A stretch of 27,777 bases of DNA from Chara braunii (taxonomy: Eukaryota > Streptophyta > Charophyceae > Charales > Characeae). Location: positions 1,408,781 to 1,436,557 of the forward strand of contig BFEA01000400.1 of assembly GCA_003427395.1 (NCBI GenBank). Direction: 5' to 3'. The translations under genes and the position numbers were made by a program. Below, in pieces: positions 1-8,659 of the stretch. The notes below the pieces were generated by a model that was given only the letters and a program-made list of their open reading frames with translations, did not search any database and was not told the DNA's origin. Numbering within the stretch: the first letter of the stretch is position 1; each line of letters starts with the position of its first letter.

Positions 1-300
1 TTTTTTTTTTTTTTTTTTTTTTTTTTGAGAGAGAATTGAAAGAATTTGAAAGATGATCATGATGAAAGATTGGAGAGAAGAACATAATAGCGCAGTTAAA
101 AAAAAAGGGTATTGAAAATTGCTGCCACGGTGGGGTCCCATTTCTCCTCCGGGGGCACTGTATTGTTTCCACACCCTTTCCAGTAACCAAGCCACGGCCA
201 TCCAGTGGGGTACCGTCCTTAATTTTGGAGATTATGGGACACTGGAGCCGCTCTCCAGCCTAGCCTAAGCTGGGTAGTGGCCCCAGATACTCCAGAGGTT
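1..300. other. Non-coding stretch opening with poly(T)
   Basis: The window opens inside a run of 26 T, which could be the poly(A) tail of a minus-strand retroelement, followed by a GA-rich stretch. I recognise no gene or named repeat here. Short open frames lack protein-like composition. Confidence 0.4.
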
Positions 301-312
301 AATGGCCCCAGT
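301..312. repeat. Left target-site duplication of the U6 retrocopy
   Basis: AATGGCCCCAGT here matches AATGGGCCCAGT at 797-808 at 11 of 12 bases. The two copies bracket a poly(A) tail (T run at 312-325 on the plus strand) and the exact 5' end of a U6 sequence, which is the signature of LINE-mediated insertion on the minus strand. Confidence 0.75.
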
Positions 313-375
313 TTTTTTTTTTTTTATTATCAATATTTTTTAGAGCCCGATCAACCAATGAGACCTCTTTCTCAC

Positions 376-420
376 AAAAAATTGGACCATTTTTCCATTT
401 GTGCATGTCATCCTTACGCA
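376..420 (-). pseudogene. U6 snRNA, 3' half (retropseudogene)
   Basis: The minus strand reads CCCTGCGTAAGGATGACATG, then the ACAAAT and AATGGTCC segments typical of the U6 3' part, and a terminal T run. It directly continues the 5' half at 741-796 once the inverted-repeat element at 421-738 is taken as an insertion. A few substitutions from the usual U6 sequence indicate age. Confidence 0.85.
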
Positions 421-738
421 GGGCCGTGGACCCACTAGCGAAGTATTCTACCACTCCGTTCAGGATTTCGATCACGTGTGGCCTCGAGTGACGCAGCAGT
501 ACGGCCGTCGAATACATTGGATCTCGACGGCCTGGTAGTTTCCGAGTGGGGACTGTAAAGATGCCCACCTCCCATCCAATGAGATGCGTCGAAAAAAAAA
601 AAAAACCATAGTTTTATGTGCTATTTCAATTCATTTAAAATCAGAAATGGTCCATTCATGCAAATAAAAAATCACTTTGTATTTTCCAAAAAACCATAAA
701 ATTACGTCGTAGAATACTTCACTAGTGGGTCCAGGCCC
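421..738. mobile_element. Inverted-repeat element (MITE-like) inside U6
   Basis: The ends are inverted copies of each other: GGACCCACTAGCGAAGTATT at the left and its complement near 709-732 at the right, about 25 bp with one mismatch, extended outward by GGGCC. No transposase is visible. The exact target duplication is ambiguous because U6 itself carries GGGGCC at the site. The same terminal motif, CCCACTAGC, recurs in elements at 25213-25721, 2283-2457 and 26449-26626. An A run lies at 592-605. Confidence 0.75.
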
Positions 739-740
739 GA

Positions 741-796
741 GGGGCCATGCTAATCTTCTTTGTATCGTTCCAATTTTAACAGATGTCCCGAAGGAC
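741..796 (-). pseudogene. U6 snRNA, 5' half (retropseudogene)
   Basis: The minus strand carries the U6 5' stem-loop (GTCCTTCGGGAC), the AAAATTGGAACGATAC segment and GAAGATTAGCATGGCCCC. In the ACAGAGA box the first G is A (ACAAAGA), a change expected to damage 5' splice-site pairing. The AGC of the catalytic region is intact. No U6 promoter elements are evident upstream, because the target duplication abuts nucleotide 1. This is a dead copy, not a functional gene. Confidence 0.85.
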
Positions 797-808
797 AATG
801 GGCCCAGT
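797..808. repeat. Right target-site duplication of the U6 retrocopy
   Basis: AATGGGCCCAGT pairs with 301-312 and directly abuts U6 nucleotide 1 at 796. Confidence 0.75.
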
Positions 809-1203
809 ATCATTAATGTATCTTATCATTCATGATCCAGTGTTAGTCCAGTTTGTTGGCTTTACTTTTTGAGTCCCAAAATGGGGCAATATACAGTTTG
901 CAATTGCACGTCAGGCACCCTACACCTGGTCAAAAAGCTGGGTTGTATACATTGCCCCAACTGCAATTTGAAACTCTATCTTGGCCCGTAGTGCAATTAT
1001 AACTCATTTTGTGACTCCTGCGTAGTTTCCCCTGTTTTTTTTTTAATCATTCATAATCCAATTCGTTTGCTCATTTTTCTTGTCTTGAAGTTTCGCCACC
1101 CCCCACCCCTTTTTTTTTGTCTCCCTTTTCGTTTTGGACTCCGGGGAAAAAAGAAGAAAAAATCATTAAGGTCCAGATTATCCAGAGGGTTATATGTCAT
1201 GAA
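809..1203. other. Intergenic stretch with weak internal symmetry
   Basis: No gene is recognised. GGGGCAATATACA near 883 and TGTATACATTGCCCC near 945 form an imperfect inverted pair that may mark an old small element, but no clean ends could be found. Confidence 0.3.
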
Positions 1204-1287
1204 TTTTTTTTTTTTTTTTTTTTTTTTTAAGACAAAAGGTACCACACTCATATTCGCTTTAGCCGGGAACCCAGCCCAGTGTCCCCT
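1204..1287 (-). mobile_element. Remnant of a LINE-type 3' end with poly(A) tail
   Basis: On the minus strand a copy of the 3' module (GGGGACACTGGGCTGGGTTC, complement of 1261-1287) is followed about 30 nt later by a 25-base A tail (T run at 1204-1228). The body upstream in element sense, above 1288, is not recognisable. The hairpin stem is partly decayed, so this is an older copy. Confidence 0.5.
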
Positions 1288-1489
1288 TAGAGGCTCAGCA
1301 CACAGGCTCAGCCTGTAGAAAACCAGGTTTTCGACAATTTTGCATCGCCGCACAGACTTTCAAAGAATTGCGGCTCAAAATTTTTTTTGACAGGTGTCAG
1401 AATGGTACGTTCTACAGCCACCCTCCCCCATTCGTTTCCCCCCCCCACAGGCTATCAGGAGACGGAAATTTCAAAACTGCCCCACCTGC

Positions 1490-1863
1490 CTTTCTTCGAG
1501 AATTGCGTTCACCGAAACCATTAAAGAACAAATTCAAACAGGCATCCTGCATCAATGGGAACTCACAAAGGAGAGAATCCAATTTTTATCAAACAAAAAG
1601 GAAATTTCTCAGCAAATACAACAGTTCAATTTGGTCTGGCTTGGTGGGAAACGGGGGGAAGGATTGGAAAGGTAGTATGGGAAGGAGCTACTGAGGCGGA
1701 AAATATGGTCATCAAAAGAAATTATAGGGTTGTGTTTAAAGACTGGTGTTCAATTGACTCCTCAATTCCCTTGAGACCCCTCTCAGATTTTCCTGATCCG
1801 TTCCCACCTCCCCCCAGTGTGGTTGTCCCCAATTCTTGGTTTGGAATCGGAGATGATATGTGA
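1490..1863 (+). pseudogene. LINE ORF2 C-terminal fragment
   Basis: Frame-shifted pieces read FTETIKEQIQTG, KERIQFLSNKKEI and KRNYRVVFKDW, ending at a TGA at 1861. The minus-strand LINE gives FTETIKQQIQTQ, KEKIQFLSIHNEI and KRNYWLVFKDW in the same order (about 5600 down to 5350). No catalytic domain is present. The segment is the region after the Cys/His motif, of unknown function, perhaps RNA binding. At least two frameshifts break it. Confidence 0.7.
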
Positions 1864-2054
1864 ATAGGATAACTACTGCTAGAGCGATCTATGCTGTGTT
1901 CTCACAGGGCGGATCAGCCTGATGGGCACAAGATAGGCAATACAAACACAGATCGAAGAAGAGTCACTGTTATCACCAAAGTCAGTAGTTTCTCATCAGT
2001 ACCAGAGCTTAAGAGTTCAATCTGGTGCCACTCTATTGAGGGTGAAGAGGTAAG

Positions 2055-2172
2055 GGGACGCTGGGCCTGGTTCCCAGGAAGTGCTCACTTTTTAATCTTT
2101 GTATTGCAACACTAGGGACGTTGGACCCGTTTTCCATGAGGTGCAGCTCCCCACCAATAGACTGGAGCCCCC
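2055..2172 (+). repeat. Tandem pair of LINE 3' hairpin modules
   Basis: Two copies of the module start 60 bp apart: GGGGACGCTGGGCCTGG at 2055 and GGGACGTTGGACCCG at 2115. Each can fold into a short stem, and the stems use different base pairs (GGG with CCC in the first, GGA with TCC in the second). The complementary-strand remnant at 2461-2573 has the same pairing at 58-bp spacing, so a double module may be typical of the family. Confidence 0.7.
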
Positions 2173-2185
2173 AGTGTGTCAGGTA

Positions 2186-2211
2186 GGAGTGTATGCTCTT
2201 ATCATCACTCC
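2186..2211 (+). repeat. Second 3'-UTR hairpin of LINE A
   Basis: GGAGTG pairs with CACTCC across a 14-nt loop containing CTCTTATCAT. The minus-strand LINE has the same hairpin at 4995-5024 with an 8-bp stem and a nearly identical loop. It lies about 25 nt before the A tail. Confidence 0.65.
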
Positions 2212-2235
2212 AATCTGATACCACGGTTTTCTGCT

Positions 2236-2260
2236 AAAAAAAAAAAAAAAAAAAAAAAAA
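2236..2260 (+). repeat. Poly(A) tail of LINE A
   Basis: A run of 25 A follows the two 3'-UTR hairpins, in the expected orientation for reverse-transcribed RNA. Confidence 0.75.
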
Positions 2261-2282
2261 GGGACTGTTCTGTGACGGCCGT

Positions 2283-2457
2283 GCCCTGGGATGAGGTCCC
2301 ACTAGCAAAAAGGATAGGATCGAGATCTTGAATCTGGATGTGTTTTATGGAGAGATGCAGAAAAGCAGTTCAATCTCGATTTCCTGCACATCTCCATAAT
2401 CTCGTCCAGATTCGGGCATTCGATCCGATCCTCTTTGCTAGTGGGACCATGCCCCTG
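2283..2457. mobile_element. Foldback (long inverted repeat) element, copy a
   Basis: The two halves are near-complementary over about 80 bp. The left arm starts GGTCCCACTAGCAAAAAGGA and the right arm ends TCCTCTTTGCTAGTGGGACC; inner parts TGAATCTGGATGTG and CGTCCAGATTCGGG also pair. There is no coding capacity. It shares its ends and inner arms with the element at 26449-26626. It has inserted against a LINE 3' module (2461-2573), cutting it from any tail. Confidence 0.75.
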
Positions 2458-2460
2458 TGG

Positions 2461-2573
2461 ACTCTGGAATTGGTGGGGAGCAGCACCTGCTGGAAACCGG
2501 GTCCAGCGTCCCATAGATACAACCATATCCTCACAAATTGGCACAAACTGGGAACCGGGCCCAGCGTCCCATA
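2461..2573 (-). mobile_element. Orphan tandem LINE 3' hairpin modules
   Basis: Two modules in minus orientation lie here (core complements at 2476-2514 and 2547-2573). Stems are GCTGGA/TCCAGC in one and CTGGG/CCCAG in the other. The sequence after the modules in element sense is replaced by the foldback element at 2283-2457, and no body is recognised upstream. Confidence 0.6.
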
Positions 2574-3582
2574 ACGAGTATGCTCGTAAAACTTCAACAG
2601 AAAATTCATGAAAATGAGACGAACTAGAAGAATCTAATTGGCCTAAGGATGAAATTTTGGAAACCGAGATACCGGGGCCATTACCTGGCTTTGGCTCGAA
2701 AAATTGAAGCTACTTCAGACATGTTTAGGACAATCTTCATGATTAAGCGAAATTCAGAAACGACTCAGAAAACCCCCCATCAATCCACTATACCTCACTC
2801 TGGCAAGACTGACTGCAGCGGAGCCACCATCTCTGCTGCTGCTATGCCATACTCCCATCCTACCAGCTAGCCCCCTCACTGGTAGAACGCGTGATAACCA
2901 ACCATCCTCTCGCACTCACCTTTTCTTCTTTTTGAATTACCTAAGAATTCTTACCGTCGTTCCAGAAGTATGGGAATAGGCCACAGAGGTCCTACGATTA
3001 TTCCAAAGACCTCGAAATCCCACACAAAGCCTTCCAACGTTCTCCAAAACTTGCGTACTCCCTGCCGATCTCTTCTAGGTCTCACACCCCCACTTTCTGT
3101 TGGGTTACAGGGCAGCACGACTCACCCAAGCTCCGACCAGCGTCGTCCCGGCAGCAACCCTTGGTTGTCCCGTGGGAAGCCCACCCCAAGACATCCCCAG
3201 ATCTCTCTACCAGACCTCAAGCTCCTGCATCGCAGGTTACAGGGTAACACCCCAGCACCGGTCAGCGTCGTTCTGGCATCGAACAACCGCAGATCACTGA
3301 GTAAAACAGCTTTGAAGCCACCTAAGATGAGTTAGTAGGGATCCCAAAGTCCCAAAAAACATTCCTAAAACCACTAAGCACCCAACTCTTTTTGGGACAT
3401 TCGAAAAACTTTATAAAAAATAAAGGGGGGGGGGGGCAAGACTAAAACTGCCTACTATCCTAGATTCCCCTTTCCCACAGATGGGGCGTCAACTGTCGAC
3501 CCCCGACTTTCAAATTTTTTTCTGACAGCTGTCTAAACTCAAAGAGTTTCAAAGAGTTTTGACACCCTGTGTGGCGAGCCTC
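2574..3582. other. About 1 kb without a recognised gene; degenerate 133-bp duplication
   Basis: Two segments starting near 3102 and 3235 share GGTTACAGGG and a CAGCGTCGT block at a 133-bp offset, suggesting an old tandem duplication. A run of 12 G lies at 3425-3436. The open frames here are short and lack recognisable domains. Confidence 0.35.
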
Positions 3583-3732
3583 TTAAACCACCAGTACTTC
3601 CGCCAGTCGCGCCCGTTACCGCGCCACGATTTTAGGAAATGTACGGACTATTACTGGAGCGCCCAAATTCATCCGACTAGAAACGTTTCTTTTTCCCGTG
3701 GCCGATAGCTGGGCCAAGTACTGGTGGTTTAA
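3583..3732 (-). mobile_element. Small inverted-repeat element with TTAA ends, copy 1
   Basis: It starts TTAAACCACCAGTACTT and ends with the complement, AAGTACTGGTGGTTTAA; the length is 150 bp. The interior (GAAACGTTTCT, the GCCCAAATTCATC block, CCGATAGCTGGGCC) is shared with the copies at 8504-8659 and 26227-26384, which lie in the opposite orientation. TTAA at both ends would fit a TTAA-targeting transposase, but the inner bases do not prove that group. It is non-autonomous. Confidence 0.8.
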
Positions 3733-4930
3733 CATCATATGTCGTGCCATGGCTGTCTAAGCTAATCAATAGGCTATTGGAGGGATGAGGCTGGGGGCTA
3801 CTGGAAGGACGGATGATGGCCCACCACCTACTGAGTCTGTAGTCTGTCCCTCTGATCCCTATAGGAAGTACCTACTGTAGCCGATGACCGGATTCTGCTG
3901 ATAGGTGGGAGACAGTCTCTACTGAGGATAGAGCAAGTAGGCATGGGGTCCTTCGGGGGGGGAGGAGCCTCAGCCGATGATCGGGGTTCTGGAGGAGGGT
4001 TGTCTATTCGTTGGCAGCAGATTAAGGGCGCATAGGGCCGCCCCTCCGCTGCATCGAGGCAAGGTGTTTCTAGGGCTCATATACATACGACCTACACATG
4101 GCTTACACAGACACTGGTAGAGGTGATAAAAACACCTCTCACTGGTATTCACTTCGCAATTGCTCCATGGTGGGGAGCAGCGTCTGCTACGGGTCCACGC
4201 GCATTACAAAAAAACACATACACATAGCCTGTGGACACATACCTACAATACTGGACATTCACACATACATAACCATAGGGTTGGGAGGAGGTCACAACCA
4301 ACTTATAATAGGCGTCTCGATGATAAGAGAGGGCATGAGTTACTAGTTGGTCAACTTAGGGGCTAATAGGTGATTGCTTGAGCCTGGCGTCCGAAGTTCC
4401 CGTGCGACGAGGTTCGTTCGATTATGCTTCCACCAGGGCTGGGTCACTAGCCCTGGTGCCTGTCACTACTGTTCGGTCCAAGTTCGCCTCGACGGCAGGG
4501 TAATGGTCCAGAGTGCTGGTCACACCGAGGTAGGACAATAGGAATAGGGGATGCGCTAGGAATATTGACGTGAGAATAGGATGAGAAGGTAGCTCCGTCT
4601 CTTCAGGGCAATCATGGCTGACAACTTTCGGCGATCAATGTGAGCCTAGTAACAGGCCTCTACAACACCCTGGACATAAAAAAAAAAAAAAAACCACTCC
4701 AGACAAGATTATGATTGTTTTATTGAAATTTCCATTATGACAGGTACTCAGGGTTCAAGCCTTAGCTTAGGACACACTCACACATTGTCAAACACATTTT
4801 CACTTCTACCTGGACACAATGGTGGCCAGATGCAGACAACTCGGGCTGTAAATGTGGGCAGATACATTTTCTCATACAGTCTTACGAAGTCCTACATCTT
4901 TTAGCTTTTGCTCTGAAAAGGGGAGGGGGC
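3733..4930. other. Non-coding stretch with hairpins and a module remnant
   Basis: A partial 3' module lies at 4162-4200 (minus sense), accompanied in element sense by a perfect 7-bp hairpin, AGAGGTG with CACCTCT (4122-4142). No A tail follows it. At 4431-4458 CACCAGGGCT and AGCCCTGGTG form a perfect 10-bp stem around 8 nt. A 17-base A run lies near 4678-4694. No gene is recognised. Confidence 0.4.
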
Positions 4931-4936
4931 CTGCTA

Positions 4937-4940
<4 letters not shown>
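4931..4940. repeat. Target-site duplication of LINE B, tail side
   Basis: CTGCTAGGAT is repeated exactly at 8344-8353, just beyond the truncated 5' end of the LINE. Confidence 0.85.
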
Positions 4941-4970
<30 letters not shown>

Positions 4971-4994
4971 ATGCCCTACAGTAACTGCGTCAGA

Positions 4995-5024
4995 AAGGAG
5001 TGATGATAAGAACATGCACTCCTT
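4995..5024 (-). repeat. Second 3'-UTR hairpin of LINE B
   Basis: AAGGAGTG pairs with CACTCCTT, an 8-bp perfect stem around a 14-nt loop. It matches the hairpin of LINE A at 2186-2211 in stem and loop and lies about 30 nt before the A tail. Confidence 0.7.
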
Positions 5025-5037
5025 CCTAGTTCTCGGG

Positions 5038-5095
5038 CGGCTCCATTCTATTAGTGGGGAGCAACACCTACTGGAAAGCGGGTCCAACGTCCCTT
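5038..5095 (-). repeat. LINE 3' hairpin module in LINE B
   Basis: The minus strand reads GGGACGTTGGACCCGCTTTC, then a TGTTGCTCCCCAC block and AATAGAATGGAGCC. The stem is TGGA/TCCA here; the outer two pairs found in other copies are lost. Confidence 0.75.
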
Positions 5096-5269
5096 AGGAT
5101 ACAAGGAAAATTTGAACCAAAAAGTCCTGCACTAGTGATCTGGTGTCCACTGACCATCAAGAAGGAGCTTAGTGCCTCTTCCCCCTCACTGGGCGCAAAA
5201 CAAAATTGACTACCAAGCACTTTACCAAGCCTATATCTAATAACACACCTTCCTTACAACTCAAGGGAT

Positions 5270-8200
5270 GTCTATCCAACCCAAGCAGTAGACACAAGGC
5301 AATTACTTGGGGGGGGGGAAGAAGTCAGGAAATTCAAAGAAGGGCCTTAGAAGGATAGAGGGATCAATAGTAGTCCAGTCCTTAAAGACAAGCCAGTAAT
5401 TTCTTTTAATTGGTTCCTGAGCGTTTGCGTGTCCACCTTCCCAAATTACTTTCCCCAGCCCCCCACCCTGGTCAGCTCCCAACCAACTTCTGTTAAATTA
5501 ATTAATGTGGTAGCAGATCTCATTATGTATTGATAGGAACTGAATTTTTTCCTTAGCATGTTCCCATTTGATAGTTAATTGAGTTTGAATCTGTTGTTTG
5601 ATGGTTTCGGTGAATTCTGGCCCGTCCAGCCGCGCACCTTCCATTTCAAAGGTACACCTTCTTGTCCAAATCGCCCAGATGATCGCCCTCCTACCTATTA
5701 GGAATAGGTTCCCCTACGGCTACCTTGTTACGACCTCACCTCAGTCACTGATTCTACCGTGAATCGTCCACTTGGTCCGGATGCCATGATTCCAATATGA
5801 GGGTTTTCCACTCCCAAGGCCAAGGGTGAGAGGTGTTTATTTGGTTCCAGATCCTATCCCACCATCTCCAAAGCCAAATTGATCCCGGGCATTGAAGAAA
5901 AATATGCTCTATAGTTTTGGGGATGAGGTTGGAGGGAAAAACTGATTTACAAAACTTGCACCATTGGAGGGCAATGCCTTTCTGTTCAAGTGAAGACCTA
6001 TCAATAATCCAATCATTTGTGGGAAGACATCTATGAGCGATTTGCCACTGAAGAGAAGCAATTTTTACAGGTCTAGTTTTGAAAGCTTGGAACCACTCAA
6101 TACTTCTCAACTTATCCTTACTAACATTGAGATTCTTATGCCATCTTTCTTCAATGTGATCCTTTAAGTTAACTCTGGGGCGGAGCATCCTATAAGATGC
6201 TTTGACTGTGAGGGTGTGTAATTTTCTAGGATGTGCGTGACCTCGTTTCCCAGGAAGCGACCAACACCAGTTAAGAGGGTCAAACGGAAGGTGAGAGATG
6301 GGGGTATCTGCTCTAAAGACAAGCCACATATCATCAATCTTCAGTACTCTAATCTTGAAGAGTTGGTTATATGTGCACCATCTAATTTCCTCCTGTTAAC
6401 CCCGGTTGAGAATGCCATCATCTTGAATCTGAAAGATTGATAGGATAATTTGATTCGGGTTATGGATCTCAATTCTATTACCGACTAAACCTTTTTGGTT
6501 ATGAAACGCAACCCAATCATTTTCAATAAGTTTGGGGTCCCTTCGTAGAATTCTGACCCACTCCAGGGGGATTAGGTGAATTATTGAATCAAGAGCGGGA
6601 GTCTGATGGTGACTATATCTTAGACGCTCATGCAGGTCCGTGGTCGAATGTCAATCTCTGCTTTCTTGATTCCATAGATCTTTGATCCGTATTACTCCCC
6701 TGTTAATCCAATTTTTCCAAGGGGCATCCATACAATGCAAAACACATCCTTGGTCATCCCTAATAAACGTGTTGTTGAAAAAAGGTTGCTGAAAAACTTT
6801 TTTCCATCTTGCCATGGAAACTCTATCTGGGATGGACATCTTTCTCCAATTTTTTATTAGTGTAACCCAATTAGGATCCTGTCAAAGATCCCTGAGCTCC
6901 TAATTGCCTGTCTATCTGAGATCTTCTCTTGATTCTGGTCCTCCAGAGAGCCTCTAGGTAAAGACCATGCAAGGTTCTCTAGCCATATTAGGGGATATAT
7001 GTGGCCGGAGACCGGAGGAGCTAACCTTTTTATTTGTTCAAAGGCTAGAAAGGACCAAGGATTGTTGGGATTGAATATAAGCCGTTTGATGCACTGGAGA
7101 GAGAGAGCTATAACTTGGGTATGGGGATCGATGATCCCAAGGCCCCTTTTTGTTTTGGGTGGATAATAGACAATCAAACAACTCCGCTGACGATATTTAA
7201 TCTTTCGTGATCCCCACGCCACAAGAAGGCCGCTATCTGTTTCTTGAAAAGTTTGAGATTACCTTTGTCCAAGGCCCAAAAAGCCGATTTATACCATATA
7301 GAGGTCAATATGACATTATTAATTATTATAGTTCTACAAAAAAGTGATGTATGTTTATCCTTTCACAAATCAAATTTCAACCTTGCTTGTTGTAGAATCC
7401 CGTCATTAGTAGAGGTGGGTTTACCTGAGACTGACAGAGATACTCCCAGAACTCTGATTGGTTCGTTATGAGGGACCCACTTAATGCGGGGAAGTTCAGG
7501 GGGTCTCACACCTTGACGATGGATCCACCATCCAAGTGTTTTATTTCCCAAATTGACGTTCATATCAGGGAGTTTACAAAATTTGTCCATTACTCTTTTT
7601 ATGGCTTCTAAATTTTCATGTGAAGCATCAACCATAAGAGAGAGGTCATCAACAAAGAGAGAGCAAACTAGGACGGCTTCCTCAAGAATAGAGGATATGC
7701 CTTATGTCTTTGTGATGTCTTATGTAATCTGCTAGGGCTTCCATAATGATCACAAAAAGAAGAAGTGCAATGGGATCACGTTGCCTTACTGATCTCTGAA
7801 GTATGATAGGGGGTGCCACATTTTCATTGGCCATTACCCTTGTTGTGGCATTCCTGTGCAAGATATTGATCCATCTCCTAAAGTGTGGCCCGAAATTAAA
7901 CTTCTCCAGACATTTATCTAAGAAAAACCAGTCCACATAATCATAGGTTTTCTCAAAGTCAATAAAGATGAATGCGGCGTTATGCTTAGACTGTCGAGAG
8001 AGCTTGATGAACTCATTAATGAGCAAAATATTATCATGGATATTTCTTCCTTGGATAAATCCGGTTGCAAAGGGTGAATAATATCTGCAATGTACTTATT
8101 CAGGCGATTCGTGAGAGCTTTTGAGATCAACTTATAAACCACGATTAGCAGTGCGATAGGTCGATAGTTCCTGATGTTATATTTATCACCTTTCTTATAG

Positions 8201-8340
8201 AGTAAAGTCAACACCCCTTGCCTTGCTATCTCCCCAAGATCACCTGAGGCCGATACTGCCTGATAGAAATCCATGAGGTCTTGGGAAATGAAATCCGACA
8301 AGGCCTCCCAGAGTTTCTTGGGGAGACCATCAATCCCTAG
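5270..8340 (-). pseudogene. LINE B ORF2: RT, Cys/His motif and C-terminal region, multiply broken
   Basis: In order on the minus strand: GIDGLPKKLWEAL (about 8330-8295), the RT finger motif LLYKKGDK with NYRPIALL (about 8200-8150), RT motif A as FIDFEKTYDYVDW (about 7965-7925), motif B as RQRDPIALLLF where RQGDP is usual (about 7780), and the catalytic FVDD at 7645-7656. After the thumb come PPKTKRGLGIIDP (about 7160), a Cys/His motif WCKFC...HIFLQCP (about 5965-5885) and WAIWTRRC with the C-terminal tail (5680-5350). The reading frame changes at least five times, so no active enzyme can be made. The usual order of plant L1 ORF2 is preserved. Confidence 0.85.
5706..5748 (-). pseudogene. Fragment of small-subunit rRNA 3' end embedded in LINE B
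   Basis: The minus strand carries GAGGTCGTAACAAGG followed by TAGCCGTAGGGGAACCT, the near-universal 3' end of bacterial-type SSU rRNA. TAGCCGTAGGGGAACCT fits plant mitochondrial SSU better than the chloroplast form. Only about 43 bp are present, lying exactly where LINE coding sequence (SRFTVES before, LFLIGRRAIIWAIW after) should run on. GGAACCT may be microhomology at one junction. A filler insertion of organelle DNA, or template switching onto rRNA, are both possible. Confidence 0.75.
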
Positions 8341-8343
8341 CGT

Positions 8344-8353
8344 CTGCTAGGAT
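8344..8353. repeat. Target-site duplication of LINE B, 5' side
   Basis: CTGCTAGGAT is an exact match to 4931-4940. Confidence 0.85.
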
Positions 8354-8435
8354 TGACAGTGCTTATCACGCAGGCTCGCAACCAGCCATTCTCAGGCTGA
8401 CGAGGCACTGTCAGGTGCTCCTCCACAACTTCTTG

Positions 8436-8500
8436 TATCATGTACAATATGAGGAATGCTAAACCAATTTTCTAGCAGGTGATGCTCCCCACCAATTGAT
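8436..8500 (+). mobile_element. Decayed LINE 3' module with covarying hairpin
   Basis: GCTAAACCAATTTTCTAGC at about 8459-8477 takes the place of the module hairpin, followed by the AGGTGATGCTCCCCACCAATTGATCT block. The stem still pairs (one wobble) although several of its bases differ from all other copies. The small inverted-repeat element at 8504 has inserted directly after it. Confidence 0.5.
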
Positions 8501-8503
8501 CTA

Positions 8504-8659
8504 TAAAACCAGTACTTGGCCCAGCTATCGGTCGGGGGAAGAAATTGAGTAGAAATGTTTCTAGTCAGATGAATTTGGGCGCTCCTTTAGTGACCCATAC
8601 ATTTCAAAAAATAGTGGTTTGTTTATGGGCACAGCTTTAGGGAGTTACTGGTGGTTTAA
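8504..8659 (+). mobile_element. Small inverted-repeat element with TTAA-like ends, copy 2
   Basis: This 156-bp copy shares ACTTGGCCCAGCTATCGG, the GAAATGTTTCTAG and GATGAATTTGGGCGCTC blocks and the terminal ACTGGTGGTTTAA with the copies at 3583-3732 and 26227-26384. Its left end is decayed (TAAAACC instead of TTAAACC). Confidence 0.75.

Larger units (their letters stand above)
313..796 (-). mobile_element. Retroposed U6 snRNA chimera with poly(A) tail, later interrupted
   Basis: Read on the minus strand, the unit starts at 796 with the U6 5' end, runs through U6 (interrupted at 421-738), continues for about 50 nt of non-U6 sequence (375-326) and ends in a 14-base A tail. Twelve-base direct repeats flank it. 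Starting at the first U6 nucleotide and ending in foreign sequence plus poly(A) resembles the U6-LINE chimeras made in mammals when LINE RT switches template. That this LINE group made it is inferred: the 50-nt tail lacks the hairpin module seen at other tails in the window. Confidence 0.7.
1455..2260 (+). mobile_element. 5'-truncated LINE fragment A (C-terminal end plus 3' UTR and poly(A))
   Basis: The coding remnant at about 1490-1863 matches the C-terminus of the minus-strand LINE at 4941-8343. It is followed by two tandem copies of the hairpin module (2055-2090 and 2115-2172), a second hairpin at 2186-2211 that is also in the other LINE, and a 25-base A tail at 2236-2260. The 5' boundary is set where protein similarity fades; no target duplication was found. 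It is a dead, strongly truncated copy. Confidence 0.75.
4941..8343 (-). mobile_element. LINE B: 5'-truncated L1-type retrotransposon with tail and target duplication
   Basis: About 3.4 kb on the minus strand. It begins at 8343 inside the RT domain, having lost ORF1 and the endonuclease, runs through the C-terminal Cys/His motif and the conserved C-terminal tail, then a 3' UTR with the hairpin module (5038-5095) and a second hairpin (4995-5024), and ends in 26 A (T run at 4941-4966). Perfect 10-bp target duplications flank it. Truncation plus duplication is typical of target-primed reverse transcription. Coding decay is heavy although the duplication is perfect. Confidence 0.9.

Noticed and set aside
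640-656. A second U6-like word, GAAATGGTCC, inside the inserted element
   Set aside because: Only ten bases match and neither neighbour continues U6, so chance is likely.
855-1020. Possible small inverted-repeat element
   Set aside because: The symmetry is interrupted and no matching ends or target duplication could be set.
4431-4458. 10-bp hairpin as a bacterial-type terminator
   Set aside because: No T run follows, and the window is eukaryotic repeat DNA.
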